DNA from: Palaemon carinicauda
Lineage: Eukaryota > Arthropoda > Malacostraca > Decapoda > Palaemonidae
NCBI RefSeq assembly: GCF_036898095.1
Contig: NC_090726.1
Location: 41,840,579 to 41,904,578 of the forward strand
DNA length: 64,000 bases
Reading direction: 5' to 3'
In this document: positions 31,423 to 40,255 of the stretch, piece by piece
Layout: every line of letters starts with the position of its first letter
Position numbering within the stretch: position 1 is the first letter of the stretch
Translations under genes and position numbers: made by a program
Notes under the pieces: generated by a model
The model's input: the letters and a program-made list of their open reading frames with translations, nothing else
Database searches by the model: none
What the model was told of the DNA's origin: nothing

Positions 31423-34032
31423 ATGTCTGACATTTCGCAAGCCCCCTCCCATAGACGTTGTAGGTCTTGCAATAGACGTATTCCGAAGGTCTCGGTAGAT
31501 CCTCACACCGCTTGTTCTGACTGTAGGGACAGACCCTGTCAGTTAGAAAATCGATGTGAGGAATGCGCCGGTCTTTCGGAATTGGATTTTGTCCGACTTT
31601 TAAAGTATTCTTCTAAGTTAGAGAGAATTAGAGCTAGGAGGAGTTCTTCTCACTCTTCTTTATTTTCCTCATCGCATGATCCTCTTCCTGATCCTACCCC
31701 TGTAGTGGCTACCCCCGATCCTACTGTGTGCCCTCCGCCTGATATGTCAGTGGTTTTACGTGCTATTCAGGCTTTAGGCGATAAGGTAGAGTCAGTGGTA
31801 AGTGACCATAAGTCTCTGATGGCCGAAGTGAAAGAGTTGAAGGCCAAGAGTGCAGTGGGTGAAGTTAGTGCCAGTGCTGTGACGAGTGCTAGTGTCGGTG
31901 CAGTGCCTTGTACTAGTGTTAGTGCCAGTGTGGTGCGTGGGGATTTTTCTGTGCGAGCCAGTCGTTCTCCCAGTCCGGGACCTCTTGCAAGCTCCCAAGC
32001 CCAGGGGAGAAGCAATGTCGAAGGGCATAAGGGTTCGGCAGGCCTTGTTAGGCGCACAGAATCATCCTCAGTGGTTGCGGGCGTGTCTACCATAGACCGT
32101 CACTCCCACTTGCAGACGATTGAGCCCGTCTTCCGCTCGTCCGCTGATCTTCTCTCGGGGAAGAAACGTTGGTCTCAGGTCTCTAGACCTCTTAAACGCA
32201 GAGTCCAACCCGCGAGTGCTCAGCCAGGTTGCAGTCGTTGGCTCAGCTCTGACTCGCCTCAGTCTTCTAGCGATTGTACTCCGCCCAAGAGGAGTAAGGT
32301 ACAACAGAGCTGCACCGGTGGTGCAACCACTGTTATGGCTTTACCTCAGTCTGCTACTGTCTCTGCTGATCCCAAGTGGTCTATGCTTCAGTCCATGCAA
32401 GCTCAGCTTTCGGACCTGATGCGTGAGTGTCGTGCTGAGAGTGCTGCACCTCCTGCACCTGTGGTGCACCTATCTCCTGCACCGGTTCAGCCTGTGCTGC
32501 ACCCGCCTGCACCGGTGGTGCACCAACCTCCTGCACCCGTTCAGCCTGTGCTGCACCCGCCTGCACCGGTGGTGCACCAACCTCCTGCACCCGTTCAGCC
32601 TGTGCTGCACCCGCCTGCACCGGTGGTGCACCAACCTCCTGCACCCGTTCAGCCTTTGCTGCACCCGCCTGCACCGGTGGTGCACCAACCTCCTGCACCG
32701 GTTCAGCCTGTGCTGCACCCGCCTGCACTCGCTGCACCCAGTCGCAGCTCCATCTGCCAGGCGTACGATGTTGAACCTCTTCCACCTGTGAGTCAGTCTG
32801 CTCAGCTGCTGCACCGAGCTCTACCCGTGCACCCTGATCCTGCTACTCAGACATCTCTGCTTGCGGGAACTTTACCTTGTTCTGCACAGCCTCGATCTAT
32901 TCACGCTCCACTCATTCCACAGGAACAGGAACTTGCTGCACCTCCTCCTTCCACCTCTGTTGTTGTTCCTGCTCGTTCTGACTCTGCGGTTCAGCATTCG
33001 TATCCGATCCCGTCGCCTCATTCTGGGGTTGAGATTTCGGATGATGAGGAAGCACACCTTGATCCCTCTTCGGACCTGGACGACTCCAGACCCTCTCCAC
33101 AGTCTCTTGATTTTCGCAAGGTCTTGGCTCTTCTCAGGGAGGTTTATCCAGACCATTTTGTCTCAGCTATACCCCGCTCTCCACCATCTGAGTTTTCGCT
33201 GGGAGTGCAACAAGCTCAGTCTTCCTATACCAAGCTTGTCCTAGCTAGATCCTCCAAGAGGGCTTTTAGGATCCTAGGGGAATGGCTGCAGTCTAAGCAA
33301 CTTCTTGGCAAGACTTCCTTCATGTTCCCTCCAACGAAGCTCACTTCGAAAGCGAGCGTTTGGTATGCCACAGGGGAAGCACCAGGCTTGGGAATACCTG
33401 CCTCTGCCCAGGCTGACTTCTCAAGTCTGGTAGACTCGCCTCGAAGATCTGCTATGAGACGCTCAAAAGTGTGTTGGACCTTCTCGGACTTGGATCACTT
33501 GCTTAAAGGAGTGTTTAGAGCGTTTGAAATGTTTAATTTTCTCGACTGGTGCCTGGGGGCCCTCAGCAAGAAAACCTCCCATACGGACAAAGATTCTGCC
33601 ATGCTGTTAATGTCCTGTATGGATAAGGCCATCAGAGACGGATCGGGCGAGCTAGCGTCCTTGTTCGTGTCAGGGGTTTTGAAGAAAAGAGAACAGCTGT
33701 GTTCTTTCCTTTCCGCCAGCATTACCCCTTGCCAACGCTCACAACTTCTGTTTGCTCCTCTTTCGAAGTTTATTTTTCCCGAAGAGCTCATTAAAGATTT
33801 GTCGGCTGCTTTGATTCAGAAAGACACGCACGATCTTGTAGCTTCTTCGGCTCGTAAGTCTAAGGCTTCCACCTCAGCCCCTAAGACTTACCGCTCCCCA
33901 GTGACTGATACTCCTGCGACTAGATTCATACCGCCCTTTCGTGGCAGAGCCCCCAGCCGAGGAAGCTCCCGTCCAGACTCTTACAGAGGCAAGTCCAGGA
34001 AAGGATCCAAGCCATCCAAAGGAAAACACTGA
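31423..34032 (+). CDS. gag: DIRS-3b Gag-like protein
   Basis: 869 residues from the first ATG (AAAATGTCTG; an upstream in-frame TTG is ignored). The N-terminal Cys motif is CRSC...DPHTACSDCRDRPCQLENRC.EC; the His and Cys residues suggest zinc binding. A Ser-rich linker follows, a Leu/Met segment (AQLSDLMRECRAES), about five copies of an 18-residue Pro-rich repeat (PPAPVVHQPPAPVQPVLH), CQAYDVE, an acidic stretch (SDDEEAHLDPSSDLDDS), then a conserved capsid-like block with WYATGEAPGLGIPASAQADF and FNFLDWCLGAL. The tail is RG/KS-rich and ends in KGKH. By position it should package element RNA. The RT ORF overlaps its last 30 codons in the +1 frame. Confidence 0.88.
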   Translation: MSDISQAPSHRRCRSCNRRIPKVSVDPHTACSDCRDRPCQLENRCEECAGLSELDFVRLLKYSSKLERIRARRSSSHSSLFSSSHDPLPDPTPVVATPDPTVCPPPDMSVVLRAIQALGDKVESVVSDHKSLMAEVKELKAKSAVGEVSASAVTSASVGAVPCTSVSASVVRGDFSVRASRSPSPGPLASSQAQGRSNVEGHKGSAGLVRRTESSSVVAGVSTIDRHSHLQTIEPVFRSSADLLSGKKRWSQVSRPLKRRVQPASAQPGCSRWLSSDSPQSSSDCTPPKRSKVQQSCTGGATTVMALPQSATVSADPKWSMLQSMQAQLSDLMRECRAESAAPPAPVVHLSPAPVQPVLHPPAPVVHQPPAPVQPVLHPPAPVVHQPPAPVQPVLHPPAPVVHQPPAPVQPLLHPPAPVVHQPPAPVQPVLHPPALAAPSRSSICQAYDVEPLPPVSQSAQLLHRALPVHPDPATQTSLLAGTLPCSAQPRSIHAPLIPQEQELAAPPPSTSVVVPARSDSAVQHSYPIPSPHSGVEISDDEEAHLDPSSDLDDSRPSPQSLDFRKVLALLREVYPDHFVSAIPRSPPSEFSLGVQQAQSSYTKLVLARSSKRAFRILGEWLQSKQLLGKTSFMFPPTKLTSKASVWYATGEAPGLGIPASAQADFSSLVDSPRRSAMRRSKVCWTFSDLDHLLKGVFRAFEMFNFLDWCLGALSKKTSHTDKDSAMLLMSCMDKAIRDGSGELASLFVSGVLKKREQLCSFLSASITPCQRSQLLFAPLSKFIFPEELIKDLSAALIQKDTHDLVASSARKSKASTSAPKTYRSPVTDTPATRFIPPFRGRAPSRGSSRPDSYRGKSRKGSKPSKGKH
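32448..32725 (+). repeat. 54-bp tandem repeat in DIRS-3b gag
   Basis: About five near-identical 54-bp units starting CCTGCACCGGTGGTGCACCA encode 18-residue Pro/Val/His-rich repeats in frame. The position corresponds to the variable zone where DIRS-3a carries its unrelated 21-bp array. Confidence 0.93.
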
Positions 34033-36091
34033 CTCTCCGATTCTCCAGACGACAGTAGGAGCCAGACTCAAGACCTTCTGGCGAGCTTGGGAGATGAGAG
34101 GTGCAGACGCACAGTCTGTCAGTTGGCTGAGGTTCGGTTACAGGATTCCATTCTTCCTTCAACCACCTCTGACCACTTCGCCCATCAACCTCTCTCCCAA
34201 CTACAAAGAGGAGGACAAGAGGCTAGCTTTGCACCAGGAGGTGTCGCTTCTTGTGCAGAAGAAGGCTGTGGTTGTAGTCCGGGACCATCAATCCCCGGGC
34301 TTCTACAACCGCCTCTTTCTTGTGGCCAAGAAGACAGGAGGTTGGAGACCTGTCCTGGACGTCAGCGCTCTCAACGAGTATGTCACCAAGCTGATGTTCA
34401 CGATGGAGACGACCAAGTCGGTCTTAGCAGCGGTCAGACAGGAGGACTGGATGGTCTCATTGGACTTGAAAGATGCTTATTTTCACGTTCCGATTCATCC
34501 AGACTCCCAACCTTTCCTAAGATTCGTTTTCGGAAAGGTCGTCTACCAATTCCAAGCCCTGTGTTTTGGCCTAAGCACAGCTCCTATGGTCTTTACCCTT
34601 CTGATGAGGAATGTAGCCAAATTCCTTCACTTGTCAAACATCAGAGCCTCCCTCTACCTAGACGACTGGCTGTTGAGAGCCTCCTCGAGTCGTCGTTGTC
34701 TGGAGAATCTTCATTGGACTTTAGACCTTATCAGAGACCTGGGTCTATTAGTCAATTTGGAAAAATCTCAACTCATTCCCTCACAATCCATCGTGTATCT
34801 GGGAATGGAAATTCAGAGTCAGAGTTTTCGGGCTTTTCCATCGGCCCCCAGGATAAGCCAAGCCCTAGAGTGCATCATGAACATGCTGAAGAGGAACAGT
34901 TGCTCAGTGAGACAGTGGATGAGTCTCACAGGGACTCTCTCGTCCCTAGCCCTGTTTGTCGAGCTGGGCAGACTCCACCTCCGCCCTCTTCAATTCCACC
35001 TTGCAGCTCATTGGGACAAGAGTTCTACCCTGGAAGCAATCTCTATCCCTATCAACCAAGAGATGAAGACCACTCTCCTGTGGTGGAAGCACAACCTTCT
35101 TCTCAGAGAGGGTCTATCCTTGGCCATTCAGACCCCCAATCTTCATCTCTTCTCAGATGCATCGGACTCGGGCTGGGGTGCAACCTTGGACGGAAAGGAA
35201 TGCTCCGGAATGTGGAACGAGGAACAACGATCTCTCCACATCAACTGCAAGGAACTGCTGGCAGTTCATCTAGCCCTGTTGAACTTCAAGTCCCTCCTGC
35301 TAGGCAAAGTGGTGGAGGTGAACTCGGACAACACCACAGCCTTGGCTTACATCTCCAAGCAAGGGGGGACCCATTCGAGGAGCCTTTACGAGATCGCAAG
35401 GGACCTCCTCATTTGGTCAAGAAGTCTAAACCTCTCTCTAGTCACGAGGTTCATCCAGGGCAATATGAACGTGTCAGCAGATCGTCTGAGCAGAAGGAAT
35501 CAGGTCATTCCCACGGAATGGACCCTCCACAAGAGTGTGTGCAACAGACTTTGGACCTTGTGGGGTCAACCTACCATAGATCTGTTTGCCACCTCCATGA
35601 CCAAGAGACTTCCTCTGTTTTGTTCTCCTGTTCCAGACCCTGCAGCAGTTCATGTGGATGCCTTTCTACTGAACTGGTCCCATCTCGACCTGTACGCATT
35701 CCCTCCGTTCAAGATAATCAACAAGGTTCTGCAGAAATTCGTCTCGCACGAAGGGACACGGCTGACGCTGGTTGCTCCCCTTTGGCCTGCAAGAGAATGG
35801 TTCACAGAGGTACTACAATGGCTAGTAGACTTCCCCAGGACTCTACCTCTAAGAGTGGACCTTCTACGTCAACCTCACGTAGACAGGTTACATCCAAACC
35901 TCCACGCTCTTCAACTGACTGCCTTCAGACTGTCGAAAGATTCGCTAGAGCTCGAGGCTTTTCGAAGGAGGCAGCCAGGGCTATTGCCAGAGCAAGAAGG
36001 GTTTCCACTCGTAGGGTCTACCAGTCTAAGTGGGAGGTCTTCCGAAGCTGGTGTAGAGCCAATTCAATATCCTCTACCAATACCTCTGTGA
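33941..36091 (+). CDS. DIRS-3b reverse transcriptase / RNase H / methyltransferase-like protein
   Basis: 716 codons, +1 to gag, opening at a GTG within the RG tail codons; the first ATG in frame comes only after the conserved LKTFWRAWE and is not conserved in DIRS-4. Domains: RT (GGWRPVLDVSALNEY, VSLDLKDAYFHVPIHP, LCFGLSTAPMVF, YLDDW at residues 239-243), RNase H (LFSDASDSGWGATLDG, CKELLAVHLAL, NSDNTTALAYISKQGG, NVSADRLSR), then a phage-methylase-like block (IDLFATSMTK, CSPVPDPAAVHVDAF, YAFPPF, LVAPLWPAREWF). No stops or shifts. It would copy the element RNA into DNA; the MT-like activity is unproven. Translation probably needs a +1 frameshift or reinitiation. Confidence 0.9.
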   Translation: MAEPPAEEAPVQTLTEASPGKDPSHPKENTDSPILQTTVGARLKTFWRAWEMRGADAQSVSWLRFGYRIPFFLQPPLTTSPINLSPNYKEEDKRLALHQEVSLLVQKKAVVVVRDHQSPGFYNRLFLVAKKTGGWRPVLDVSALNEYVTKLMFTMETTKSVLAAVRQEDWMVSLDLKDAYFHVPIHPDSQPFLRFVFGKVVYQFQALCFGLSTAPMVFTLLMRNVAKFLHLSNIRASLYLDDWLLRASSSRRCLENLHWTLDLIRDLGLLVNLEKSQLIPSQSIVYLGMEIQSQSFRAFPSAPRISQALECIMNMLKRNSCSVRQWMSLTGTLSSLALFVELGRLHLRPLQFHLAAHWDKSSTLEAISIPINQEMKTTLLWWKHNLLLREGLSLAIQTPNLHLFSDASDSGWGATLDGKECSGMWNEEQRSLHINCKELLAVHLALLNFKSLLLGKVVEVNSDNTTALAYISKQGGTHSRSLYEIARDLLIWSRSLNLSLVTRFIQGNMNVSADRLSRRNQVIPTEWTLHKSVCNRLWTLWGQPTIDLFATSMTKRLPLFCSPVPDPAAVHVDAFLLNWSHLDLYAFPPFKIINKVLQKFVSHEGTRLTLVAPLWPAREWFTEVLQWLVDFPRTLPLRVDLLRQPHVDRLHPNLHALQLTAFRLSKDSLELEAFRRRQPGLLPEQEGFPLVGSTSLSGRSSEAGVEPIQYPLPIPL

Positions 36092-36990
36092 CCCAAATAG
36101 CTGACTTCCTGCTTCATCTTAGGAATGAGAGATCCCTTTCAGCTCCTACGATTAAGGGATATAGGAGTATGTTGGCCTCAGTTCTCCGCCATAGAGGTTT
36201 GGACCTGTCTTCCAACAAGGACCTTCAAGACATTCTTAAGTCTTTTGAGACGTCTAAAGATCGTCGTCTTTCCACTCCAGGCTGGAATTTAGACGTAGTC
36301 TTAAGGTTCCTTATGACATCTAGGTTCGAACCTCTCCAGTCAGCGTCATTCAAGGACCTTACCCTCAAGACTCTTTTTCTCGTTTGCCTGGCAACAGCTA
36401 AAAGAGTCAGTGAGGTTCATGCCTTCAGCAAGAACATTGGTTTCACGACCGAGTCTGCTACATGTTCTTTCCAGCTTGGATTCCTAGCAAAGAACGAACT
36501 TCCTTCACGTCCTTGGCCTAGATCGTTCGAGATACCTAGCCTTTCCAACATGGTAGGTAACGAACTTGAGAGAGTTCTTTGCCCTGTCAGAGCTCTCAAA
36601 TATTATCTCAAGAGGTCTAAACCTCTCCGAGGACAGTCAGAAGCCTTATGGTGTGCCATCAGGAAACCCTCGAGACCCATGTCCAAGAATGGGCTTTCGT
36701 ATTATATAAGGCTTCTGATCAGAGAAGCACATTCTCACTTAAAGGAGGAAGACCTTGCATTGCTGAAGGTAAGGACCCACGAAGTAAGAGCCGTAGCTAC
36801 TTCGATGGCCTTTAATAAAAACCGTTCTCTGCAGAGTGTAATGGATGCAACCTATTGGAGGAGCAAGTCAGTGTTTGCATCATTTTATCTGAAAGATGTC
36901 CAGTCTCTTTACGAGAACTGCTACACCCTGGGACCATTCGTAGCAGCGAGTGCAGTAGTAGGTGAGGGCTCAGCCACTACATTCCCTTAA
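35797..36990 (+). CDS. DIRS-3b tyrosine recombinase
   Basis: 397 residues from an ATG that overlaps the codons for REWF in the RT ORF; the frame equals the gag frame. The SAM-like N-terminal domain (FARARGFSKEAARAIARARR, YQSKWEVFRSWC, QIADFLLHL, LSAPTIKGYRSML) is followed by the catalytic domain with Arg203 (ATAKRVSEVHAF), His328-x-x-Arg331 (THEVRAVATS), Trp354 and the nucleophile Tyr364 (FASFYLKDV). All core catalytic residues are present and the frame is intact. The predicted role is to insert a double-stranded circular copy without target duplication. The long upstream open frame continues unbroken back to the gag stop. Confidence 0.92.
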   Translation: MVHRGTTMASRLPQDSTSKSGPSTSTSRRQVTSKPPRSSTDCLQTVERFARARGFSKEAARAIARARRVSTRRVYQSKWEVFRSWCRANSISSTNTSVTQIADFLLHLRNERSLSAPTIKGYRSMLASVLRHRGLDLSSNKDLQDILKSFETSKDRRLSTPGWNLDVVLRFLMTSRFEPLQSASFKDLTLKTLFLVCLATAKRVSEVHAFSKNIGFTTESATCSFQLGFLAKNELPSRPWPRSFEIPSLSNMVGNELERVLCPVRALKYYLKRSKPLRGQSEALWCAIRKPSRPMSKNGLSYYIRLLIREAHSHLKEEDLALLKVRTHEVRAVATSMAFNKNRSLQSVMDATYWRSKSVFASFYLKDVQSLYENCYTLGPFVAASAVVGEGSATTFP

Positions 36991-37385
36991 TTCCATAACC
37001 TTTTTAACTTTTCTCTTGAATTCTTTTGTTGTTTTTATGGTTGTTACGGTAGGCTAAGAAGCCTTCCGCATCCTTTTGATTTGGCGGGTGGTCAATTCAT
37101 TCTTGAGAAGCGCCTGGGTTAAAGGTTGTGTAGAGGTCCTTTAGTAGGGGTTGCAACCCTATATACTTTAGCACCTTGGGTTGATTCAGCCTCCAAGAGG
37201 AACGCTGCGCTCAGTAAGGAAGACGATCTTAAAAAAGAGGCAGAGTAACGGTTCGATTCGACTTCCTTACCAGGTACTTATTATTTCATTTGTTATTAGA
37301 GATAACTGTTATATGAAATTTGGGGATACTTGGCTATCCTTTAATCTTGTTCACTGGTTTTCACCCACCCCCCTGGGTGCGAATC
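36991..37385 (+). other. DIRS-3b 3' untranslated region
   Basis: Very similar to the same interval of DIRS-3a (28759-29140). No ORF of interest. Confidence 0.75.
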
Positions 37386-37490
37386 AGCTACATGATTATC
37401 GGGTAAGTTTAATATTGAAAAATGTTATTTTCATTAGTAAAATAAATTTTTGAATATACTTACCCGATAATCATGATTTAATTGACCCTC
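37386..37490 (+). repeat. DIRS-3b internal complementary region
   Basis: 'gctacatgattatcgggtaa' plus 'gtttaatattgaaaa' complements the left end; directly after it 'atgttattttcattagtaaa' plus 'tttttgaatatacttaccc' complements the right end. The seam reveals the junction expected in the circular form. Confidence 0.93.
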
Positions 37491-37524
37491 CCTTCCTCCC
37501 CATAAAGAACCAGTGGGATCGAGG

Positions 37525-37714
37525 AATAATTGAGGAGGTGTCAACAAGAAGTACTTGAGTACCTGGCCACAGGTGGCGCTGTTAGTACACCCCCTTCTAG
37601 TATTGTGATAGCTGGCGTATCCCTCCTTAGATTTCTGTCGGGCAACGGAGTTGACAGCTACATGATTATCGGGTAAGTATATTCAAAAATTTATTTTACT
37701 AATGAAAATAACAT
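37525..37714 (+). repeat. DIRS-3b right inverted terminal repeat
   Basis: Inverted partner of the left end, followed immediately by LINE-B sequence ('attctgggagttactttatt'). Confidence 0.9.
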
Positions 37715-38757
37715 ATTCTGGGAGTTACTTTATTTTCAGCCAATATCATCTCGGCAGTTATTCCATCGTATCTAGGGTCTTTCCATCTCTTTAGTTTTTT
37801 GATGACAGTTTTGACTTCAAACACAGTGAATTTATTCATGGGCACATCATGGTTTTCCTCAGCTTCAGGTTTATCAATCAAATTATACCCTTCATATCTC
37901 ATTCCTGACCTCGCCAAAGTGTTCTATCCAACGTTGCCTTTCTTCATCTTCTGTTATAATAGATCCATCTCTCTGTTTGATGGGTATATGCTTCTTTTTC
38001 TTTGCCCTAGTAGAGATTTCATTAATAATTATTTGAGCTATTCTTACACCATAGCTTTGTCAGCCTCATCTGCTTTCCTGTCTAAATATTCTCTCCAGTC
38101 ATCTCTGGCTTTTTTTATGACTTTGCTATCAATTCTGGAATACTACGCATACTCTACCTTGTCATTTTCATTACTGCCGCGAAAACTTTGAAAAAACAAT
38201 GTCTGCCTTTGTCCTCTTTTTACAGTATACCAAGTATCATTTGATATCCATGGTTTCTTCCTTGTAGCTGCATGTCCCAAAACTTCACTACCAACTGACT
38301 GATGTATGTCCTTGATATCGCATCATTCTTCATTAATTATCTGTTCTTTGTCTCTTAAAGTTTCTAAGACTGCAAATCGATTCATACGTTCAATTGCAAA
38401 TGTTCCTCTGTGCTCATCTTCTAGAAGCTTAATTGTATCAAACTTAGGTATTCTGTCTACATTTCTCTTGGGTGCTTTCAGTTTTAATTTCAGTGTGGCA
38501 ATGAGGAGCTGGTGATCTGCACATCAATAGCTTCTTAGAGTCCTCCTTCTCTCTTTATTGATAGCTATGTGATCTATTAGATTTTTGTAATTGCCATGGT
38601 GAAGTTCTTGTATATTTGGATGTCCTTGTGCTGGAAAAGAGTACCTCCAATAACAAGATTGTTTGTTGAACGAAAACTTATAAAGAGTGCTCCATTTTCA
38701 TTTGCAACTACGCCAAGACCCTCAATACTTATCACATTCTCTATACCTTAATCTGTG
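37715..38757 (-). mobile_element. RTE-like LINE-B, 5' part (split by DIRS-3b)
   Basis: Reading on the minus strand: the C-terminal part of an APE-type endonuclease (about 38757-38450: GLGVVANENGALF, LVIGGTLFQHKDIQIY, then KLKL), a linker, and the RT start at 37917-37715 (KLKRWKDPRYDGITAEMILA, matching the LINE RT 'K-PG-DGI-AE' motif). The frame is broken by several stops. The reading continues at 31041 across the DIRS-3b insertion. Confidence 0.82.
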
Positions 38758-39246
38758 TTTAGGGGTACGGCTAACGGTATGTCTGATAATTTTTTGGTGG
38801 AAGGAAAAACAGATTTTTGGCGAAGCGAAAAATCTATTTTTGGGTGAGATAGCCATGTCGTCCTGATGGAAGGTTCCCTTAAGTAGCTTCCTAGGGTATA
38901 TTTGACTACAGTGATATTCCCAGAGAATTTAACTTAAGGTCTCCAGAATTCTAACTCCTGGCGCGAATATCCTTACAGTTCCTTTTTAGGATATCGCATA
39001 ATATCAGGGGACGTATTCTTGACACGCCACATAGCAATCTGCTCCCCACATAGCGTTTACGCTTCGAGGGGGAAAAGTGGCAAAATAAAAGAGGAGCTGT
39101 TATAAGGTTCCCTTCCTCCGTTACTGTTTGAGTACTCAGATGGCGCCATAATCGCCGCCATCTCTATTCCTTGTAGCGTTGAGCCGGTACTTATAGATAC
39201 AGTATTATTGGGAGGGATCCTGCCAAGGCCTTTCATGGAAAGGAGA

Positions 39247-39350
39247 GGGGTCCATCAGGACGACATGGCTATCTCACCCAAAAATAGATTTTTCGCTTCG
39301 CTCAAAATCCGGTTTTTGGGCTCAGGCCATGTCGTCCTGATGGAAGTTTA
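39247..39350 (-). repeat. DIRS-5 internal complementary region
   Basis: 'tccatcaggacgacatggc' and its inverse 'gccatgtcgtcctgatgga' flank a centre in which 'tatctcacccaaaaatagat' plus 'ttttcgcttcgc' (repeated inversely at the right terminus, 38818-38870) meets 'tcaaaatccggtttttgggc', the predicted left terminus. Confidence 0.82.
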
Positions 39351-39359
39351 CCAGAGCAT

Positions 39360-40255
39360 TAATGTATCCGTGGATTTCCCAGTTGTGCCTTAAACCTCAA
39401 GACAATATTTCCTTGGTCATTTAGACCTTAGAGACCTATGACATTACCGTTATATGTCATTGCTTCTAATCATGAACTATGTTAGTGCTTCCTACCCCCT
39501 ACATGGAAGAGTCATACTAGACTCTGGAAAAAGTCTCGAAGTTTGCATATTTCATATGACCAACCTAGCAACCAAAAGGGCGTACAGGTCTCACTGTATG
39601 CCTTTAGCCAAAGTTTGTATTTATAAAACGAACACAGGTTCATATAAGCCACCGTAGCATCTAAGGTATATCAGCCCAGCTGTATACTGCAACAGACAAG
39701 TTTATATCTGTATCGAAACAAGGTAAGCCTGGCCAGAAAAGGTTTGTTTACGTTTAGGAACAAAGTTACAACCTTTGTTCTATGTAATTATGCAGTATTG
39801 TTAGGAATAAAAGTAATGCTCACACATAACTTTATTTATATATGTTTAGGGCGAAATAAGACACACAAAACAATTAGACATTTATTGTCAAGCAATAAAT
39901 AAAAATTCAGCATACATTTCATAATAATATAAAAATGCAAGTGAATAGAATTTACAAACATAGAACATACAGAACAAATCAGAAATACTTGTTTTATCTG
40001 AAAACAAAATTTCATGCCACTCAATTGAAAATTTAAAAATTTTCTAATATCTTTCTGAGAAGTCTGTCTATTTACACTTGTGTAAAAACACACGGCACTA
40101 GTGTTAAGTCTATGTTTCTTCACCTTTATACACTGGAACAGTCCATAATGTCACTTTGATGACATTTCACTTACCATGTTGCACTATAATGTGCCAACAT
40201 GTACAGTACACCCTATAGAATTATAGTCCCAAATAATTCACTGTTCCTCGCAGCA
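39360..40255 (-). other. DIRS-5 3' untranslated region
   Basis: AT-rich; no coding signal in either strand beyond chance frames. Confidence 0.6.

Larger units (their letters stand above)
31042..37714 (+). mobile_element. DIRS-3b: apparently intact DIRS-type retrotransposon
   Basis: A 6.7-kb element inserted in LINE-B. All three ORFs (gag, RT-RNase H-MT-like, tyrosine recombinase) are open from end to end. The inverted termini (31042-31214 and 37525-37714) look identical over the core I compared, and the internal complementary region matches both ends. No LTRs, protease or integrase are present. Left terminus TTTTCAATATTAAACTTACC; right terminus CTAATGAAAATAACAT. Uninterrupted ORFs plus matching termini suggest recent insertion; activity is not shown. 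Confidence 0.92.

Noticed and set aside
32381..32814. Alternative-frame Cys/Leu/His-rich or Val-Gln-Ala-Gly repeat proteins over the DIRS-3b gag repeat
   Set aside because: Periodic shadows of the 54-bp repeat; the gag frame is the one that continues on both sides.
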